This document shows, one piece after another, positions 40,377 to 43,848 of a stretch of 43,848 nt of DNA. The translations under genes were made by a program, and so were the position numbers. Source of the stretch: DASYTH01 sp035762905 (GTDB lineage Bacteria; Actinomycetota; Actinomycetes; Mycobacteriales; Pseudonocardiaceae); NCBI RefSeq assembly GCF_035762905.1, contig NZ_DASUCC010000066.1, positions 1 through 43,848 of the forward strand. Direction: 5' to 3'. Under the pieces are notes generated by a model. The model was not told where the DNA came from, did no database searches, and was given only the letters and a program-made list of their open reading frames with translations. The number at the start of each line of letters is the position of its first letter. Within the stretch, counting starts at the first letter, position 1.

Positions 40377-42362
40377 ATGACTGAGCGGACCCGAACGCCG
40401 CACGCACGCCCCCCGACGGAGCGACGCGCTTCGGAGGAAACCGTGGAAGACGTCACCCGGCCGGCGCGGTCCGGCTGGTCGGACGTCCCCGGTCGACTCC
40501 GCCTCGCCTTGCTGATCTCCGCGCTCGGCGCGGGGCTGACCGTGTACGGCCTCAACCTCGGCCTGGTCGCCGACGCACCGGCCGCCGGCTTCTCGGCCAT
40601 GCCGCTGCTTGCCGGGCTGGCCGTCCTGCCGGTGGTGCTGGCGCTGGTCGCGGTGTTCCTTGGCCGTCCGGTGGTCGCCTCCGGGGTGCTGATCGGCTTC
40701 GGGCTGCTCGCGCCCGGCCGCGCGCTGATGGATCTGCAACTCGCCCGGGACGCCCTGCTCGTCTCCCGTCCCGAGGTGCTGGTGCCGACCAACCTGGCGC
40801 CGCTGTCCGCCGGTACCGGCCTGTGGGTACTGCTCGCCGGCTACGTCGCGGCGGCGGTCGCCGGTCTGCTGGTGGTCGGCTCGGCCGGCGCCGTGCCCGG
40901 CTCCGCCTACGCCGAGGAACTGGACGACGGCAACGGTCTTCCGGACACCTCCGATGACTACGGCGCCGATGCCTACGGCGCCCCGGCGGATGCGCCGGCC
41001 GGACCTGACCCGGCCGGGGCACCCGGCTCGGCGGGCGGGCTGCCCGGCGGCGCCGGCTCGTCCGCGCGGTCGGTGTCGGCCGCCGCGGTCCCCGCATCGG
41101 CCGGTGCCCGATGGCTGGCCGGCGCGTCGAAGGCCAAGCGGGCGTCCAGTCGCCGGTACCTGATCGGGTGGGGGGTCGTCTGCTCGACGGTGGCCGCGGT
41201 CGGGTTGCTGCTGCCGCCGTTCCGGTCCGGCAACGCGTTCCAGCTCGCGTTGGACATCATCGGCAGTCCGGCGCTGGCGCGGACCGGCGGGCTGGTCGTC
41301 ATCGGGACATTGGTGCTCGGCAGCATGTTCGCCACCGGCACGATGCCCTCGGCGCTGGCCAAAGGCACCACGCTGGGGCTGCTCGTCGGGGTGGCCGGCG
41401 TGACCATGCCGGCGATCGTGGCCGGTCTGGTCGTCGACCGGCTCGATCCCACGGTCGGCCCGTACCTCGCGCTGGGCGCGGTCGGCCTGCTCGTGGTCGT
41501 CGTCTTCGTCTGGCCGCGCACCCGGGTCCCCCACGAGGAACCCGAACTGCGGCTCGAGGCGCGCCGGCTGCACCTGGTCACCGGGCTGCTCGGCCTTGGC
41601 ACCGGGTTGGCCGCGCTGGCCGGCGGGTTCGGCACCCTCCTGGTGGTGGAGACCGGCATCGACCGGCCGGACAGCTTCGCCAACCGGCAGCTGGTCCCGG
41701 CCGGGATCATCGTGGGCCTGCTCGGCGCCGTCATGCTGATCCGTGGCGCGGCGGCGGCGGTTCGGCCGGCCCTGGCCGTGGCGGTCGCGTCGGTCCTGCT
41801 GGTCGGCGCGGGCACGCTGGACGCCGCGCTCACCGGCGCCGGGGTCAGCCAGGCGGTGCACGTGGGCGCCGGCACCTGGTTCACCGGGTTCGCCATGATG
41901 CTGGCCGTGGCGGCCGCGATCCTCGCCGGTATCGCCGGCGCCGCCGAGCGCGAAGACCTCGACCTCACCGAACGCGGCGTGAACATCGCCGTCGCGGTGC
42001 CGGGCACGGCCGCGGTGCTGTTCGCGTTCGGCGCGTTCGGGTTGCCCGCGATCCGCGCGCCGGAGTTCGTCGCCCCCGGCATCTGGTCGGAGTTCCGGCT
42101 GTCCTCCTGGGGTCTGCTGCTCGGCCTGGTGGTGGTGATCGCCGTCGCGGTGCTCGCCCCGGTGTCCCGGCCGTCCCGCGCGGCCGCACTGCTACTGGGC
42201 GCCGCCGTCGTGGTCGGCGTGCACCTCCTGGAGTTCCCGCTCACCAGTGGCCGCGTCGAGCAGGCCGTCGCCGCCCAGGGCACGTGGTTGTCCGCCGCCG
42301 CTCTGGTGGCGCTGGTCGTGGCGGCCGTGGTCGCGGTGAGCACCCGTCCGTCCCGCAGGTGA
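40377..42362 (+). CDS. polytopic membrane protein of unknown function
   Basis: 661 residues. An N-terminal cytoplasmic tail of about 40 residues is followed by four membrane segments to about residue 175. Then comes a long Ala/Gly/Pro/Asp-rich loop (EELDDGNGLPDTSDDYGADAY and onward, about 185-240), followed by about ten more segments. No transporter or enzyme motif is visible. The position between the M23 peptidase and sucC and the disordered loop suggest an actinobacterial integral membrane protein of an uncharacterised family. ATG 40377 is preferred; GTG 40371 is two codons upstream. It is probably transcribed alone, 91 bp before sucC. Confidence 0.82.
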   Translation: MTERTRTPHARPPTERRASEETVEDVTRPARSGWSDVPGRLRLALLISALGAGLTVYGLNLGLVADAPAAGFSAMPLLAGLAVLPVVLALVAVFLGRPVVASGVLIGFGLLAPGRALMDLQLARDALLVSRPEVLVPTNLAPLSAGTGLWVLLAGYVAAAVAGLLVVGSAGAVPGSAYAEELDDGNGLPDTSDDYGADAYGAPADAPAGPDPAGAPGSAGGLPGGAGSSARSVSAAAVPASAGARWLAGASKAKRASSRRYLIGWGVVCSTVAAVGLLLPPFRSGNAFQLALDIIGSPALARTGGLVVIGTLVLGSMFATGTMPSALAKGTTLGLLVGVAGVTMPAIVAGLVVDRLDPTVGPYLALGAVGLLVVVVFVWPRTRVPHEEPELRLEARRLHLVTGLLGLGTGLAALAGGFGTLLVVETGIDRPDSFANRQLVPAGIIVGLLGAVMLIRGAAAAVRPALAVAVASVLLVGAGTLDAALTGAGVSQAVHVGAGTWFTGFAMMLAVAAAILAGIAGAAEREDLDLTERGVNIAVAVPGTAAVLFAFGAFGLPAIRAPEFVAPGIWSEFRLSSWGLLLGLVVVIAVAVLAPVSRPSRAAALLLGAAVVVGVHLLEFPLTSGRVEQAVAAQGTWLSAAALVALVVAAVVAVSTRPSRR

Positions 42363-42453
42363 GCGACAGCACAGGACGCGACGTGCCGGGGCCGACCGCG
42401 CCTCGCTACTGTCCTTTCGTCCGACGGACGCCGCGCATTCAGGAGACTGACGA

Positions 42454-43626
42454 GTGGATCTGTACGAGTACCAGGCGAAGGAGCTCTTCGCCGCGCATGG
42501 GGTACCGGTGCTGCCCGGCACCGTGGTCGAGACGCCGGAGCAGGCCCGTGCGGCCACCGAGCAGCTCGGGCAGACCGTGGTGGTCAAGGCCCAGGTGAAG
42601 ACCGGCGGCCGCGGCAAGGCGGGCGGCGTCAAGCTGGCCGAGACGCCCGACGAGGCGCAGGCGAAGGCCGAGGCCATCCTCGGCCTGGACATCAAGGGCC
42701 ACGTCGTGCGCCGGGTGCTCGTCACCCCGGCGTCGGACATCGCCGAGGAGTACTACTTCTCCTTCCTGCTCGACCGGGCGAACCGCACCTTCCTGGCGAT
42801 GGCCTCCGCCGAGGGCGGCGTCGAGATCGAGCTGCTCGCCGTCGAGCGCCCGGAGGCGCTGGCCAAGATCCCGATCGACCCGCTTGCCGGCGTGGACCTG
42901 GCCAAGGCCAGGGAGATCGCGACCGCGGCGAAGTTCCCGGACGCCGTCGCCGAGCAGGCCGCCGAGGTGATCGTCAAGCTCTGGGAGACCTTCGTCACCG
43001 AGGACGCCACCCTGGTCGAGGTGAACCCGTTGGTCCGCGATCCGCAGGACACCGTGATCGCGCTGGACGGCAAGGTCACCCTGGACGACAACGCGAGCTT
43101 CCGGCACCCGCAGCACGCCGAGCTGGTCGACCAGAGCGCCGAGGACCCGCTCGAGGCCAGGGCCAAGGCGAAGGACCTCAACTACGTCAAGCTGGACGGC
43201 CAGGTCGGGATCATCGGCAACGGTGCCGGCCTGGTGATGTCCACGCTGGACGTGGTGGCCTACGCGGGCGAGGAGTTCGGCGGGATGAAGCCGGCCAACT
43301 TCCTGGACATCGGCGGCGGCGCCTCGGCCGAGGTGATGGCCAACGGGCTGGAGATCATCCTGTCCGACCCGGACGTGCGCAGCGTCTTCGTGAACGTCTT
43401 CGGCGGCATCACCGCGTGCGACGCGGTGGCCGGCGGGATCGTGCGGGCGTTCGAGCTGCTTGGCGAGGTCGGCAAGCCGATCGTGGTCCGGCTGGACGGC
43501 AACAACGCAGGCGAGGGCAGGCGGATCCTCGACGCGGCCGGGCTGCCCGGACTGTCCCAGGTGGACACGATGGACGCGGCCGCCCGCCGCGCCGTCGAGC
43601 TCGCCGCCGCAGCAGCAGTCGCATAG
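42454..43626 (+). CDS. sucC: succinyl-CoA synthetase beta subunit
   Basis: 390 residues, normal length. It is the nucleotide- and succinate-binding subunit of the TCA-cycle enzyme that forms succinate and ATP/GTP from succinyl-CoA. The N-terminal ATP-grasp domain starts MDLYEYQAKELFAAHGVPV and has VKAQVKTGGRGKAGGVK. The C-terminal ligase domain shows GNGAGLVMSTLD and VNVFGGITACDAVA, the succinate and phosphohistidine-loop contacts. GTG 42454 follows AGGAG at eight nt. It is in an operon with sucD, 10 bp downstream. Confidence 0.98.
   Translation: MDLYEYQAKELFAAHGVPVLPGTVVETPEQARAATEQLGQTVVVKAQVKTGGRGKAGGVKLAETPDEAQAKAEAILGLDIKGHVVRRVLVTPASDIAEEYYFSFLLDRANRTFLAMASAEGGVEIELLAVERPEALAKIPIDPLAGVDLAKAREIATAAKFPDAVAEQAAEVIVKLWETFVTEDATLVEVNPLVRDPQDTVIALDGKVTLDDNASFRHPQHAELVDQSAEDPLEARAKAKDLNYVKLDGQVGIIGNGAGLVMSTLDVVAYAGEEFGGMKPANFLDIGGGASAEVMANGLEIILSDPDVRSVFVNVFGGITACDAVAGGIVRAFELLGEVGKPIVVRLDGNNAGEGRRILDAAGLPGLSQVDTMDAAARRAVELAAAAAVA
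43239..43251. repeat. 13-bp palindrome GTCCA-N3-TGGAC, copy 5
   Basis: GTCCACGCTGGAC inside sucC, reading Ser-Thr-Leu-Asp. Here the codons are common ones, so this copy may be fortuitous. Confidence 0.4.
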
Positions 43627-43636
43627 GGAGCGGACC

Positions 43637-43848
43637 GTGGCCATCTTCCTCAACGAGGACAGCAGGATCATCGTGCAGGGCATGACGGGCGCGGAGGGCA
43701 CCAAGCACACCCACCGCATGCTCGCCGCCGGCTCGACCGTGGTCGGCGGCGTGACCCCGGGCAAGGGCGGTCGCGAGGTCGAGGTCGGCGGCGTCACGCT
43801 GCCGGTGTTCGACACCGTCGGCACCGCGATCGAGGAGACAGGCGCCGA
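43637..43848 (+). CDS. sucD: succinyl-CoA synthetase alpha subunit, 5' part
   Basis: First 70 codons of sucD; the window ends inside the gene. The CoA-binding Rossmann domain is visible: RIIVQGMTGAEGTKHTHRML and VTPGKGG with the downstream LPVFDTVGTAIEETGA. The catalytic His lies beyond the window. GTG 43637 follows GGGAG. Confidence 0.96.
   Translation, partial: MAIFLNEDSRIIVQGMTGAEGTKHTHRMLAAGSTVVGGVTPGKGGREVEVGGVTLPVFDTVGTAIEETGA

Overview
This window is from the chromosome of a high-GC actinomycete, most likely of the order Pseudonocardiales. The evidence is a GC content of roughly 70% or more by eye, frequent GTG and TTG starts, an actinobacterial GuaB3, a DUF5319 gene divergent from guaB, an AroQ-delta chorismate mutase beside pcrA/uvrD1, and a mycobacterial-type SOS box. 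The order chorismate mutase - pcrA - M23 peptidase - sucC - sucD (35899-43848) matches Rv0948c-Rv0952 of Mycobacterium tuberculosis. The order DUF5319 - guaB - guaB3 - choD-like GMC oxidoreductase - guaA (32-24776) matches the Rv3412-Rv3396c region. No rRNA, tRNA, CRISPR array or intact insertion sequence was recognised.

Layout. 32-7376 is the guanine-nucleotide block: DUF5319, guaB, guaB3 and a tandem GNAT gene, interrupted by a membrane diguanylate cyclase and an MFS transporter. 7387-14287 is accessory: a large LuxR/NB-ARC regulator divergent from an Rv2258c-like methyltransferase, then a GH1 beta-glucosidase translationally coupled to an MFS sugar transporter. 14379-20904 runs on the plus strand: a secreted anchored protein, then four redox or hydrolase genes (GMC oxidoreductase, MBL-fold protein, FAD monooxygenase, BBE-type oxidase). 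21111-23129 holds an orphan substrate-binding lipoprotein and a HEPN plus winged-helix nucleotidyltransferase pair with toxin-antitoxin character and its own palindromic operator. 23214-28324 is guaA followed by two divergent PspC-domain units, one of them a sensor kinase/response regulator. 28321-30233 is an EamA permease with a divergent LysR regulator. 30387-35830 is a minus-strand signalling cluster of two tandem Ser/Thr kinases and three membrane proteins, two of which share a transmembrane - linker - small extracytoplasmic domain plan with one of the kinases. 35899-43848 is the conserved aroQ/pcrA/M23/sucCD block.

The strongest regulatory find is a complete-looking transcription attenuator ahead of the chorismate mutase gene (36235-36366, minus strand). 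It has a 20-codon leader peptide containing His-Tyr-Glu-Phe-Phe-Tyr, a very stable hairpin, and a 9-nt leader segment exactly complementary to one arm of that hairpin. Phe/Tyr-tRNA charging would control flux into Phe and Tyr. Other items of note are a 13-bp palindrome GTCCA-N3-TGGAC scattered inside genes and often spelled with rare codons; a tandem repeat that has become the N-terminus of a monooxygenase; an SOS box before an 83-residue Cys-containing protein; an operator that overlaps the -10 and start codon of the HEPN/nucleotidyltransferase pair; a 20-bp motif repeated in two promoters of the kinase cluster; and a structured leader with twin hairpin loops before the M23 peptidase gene.
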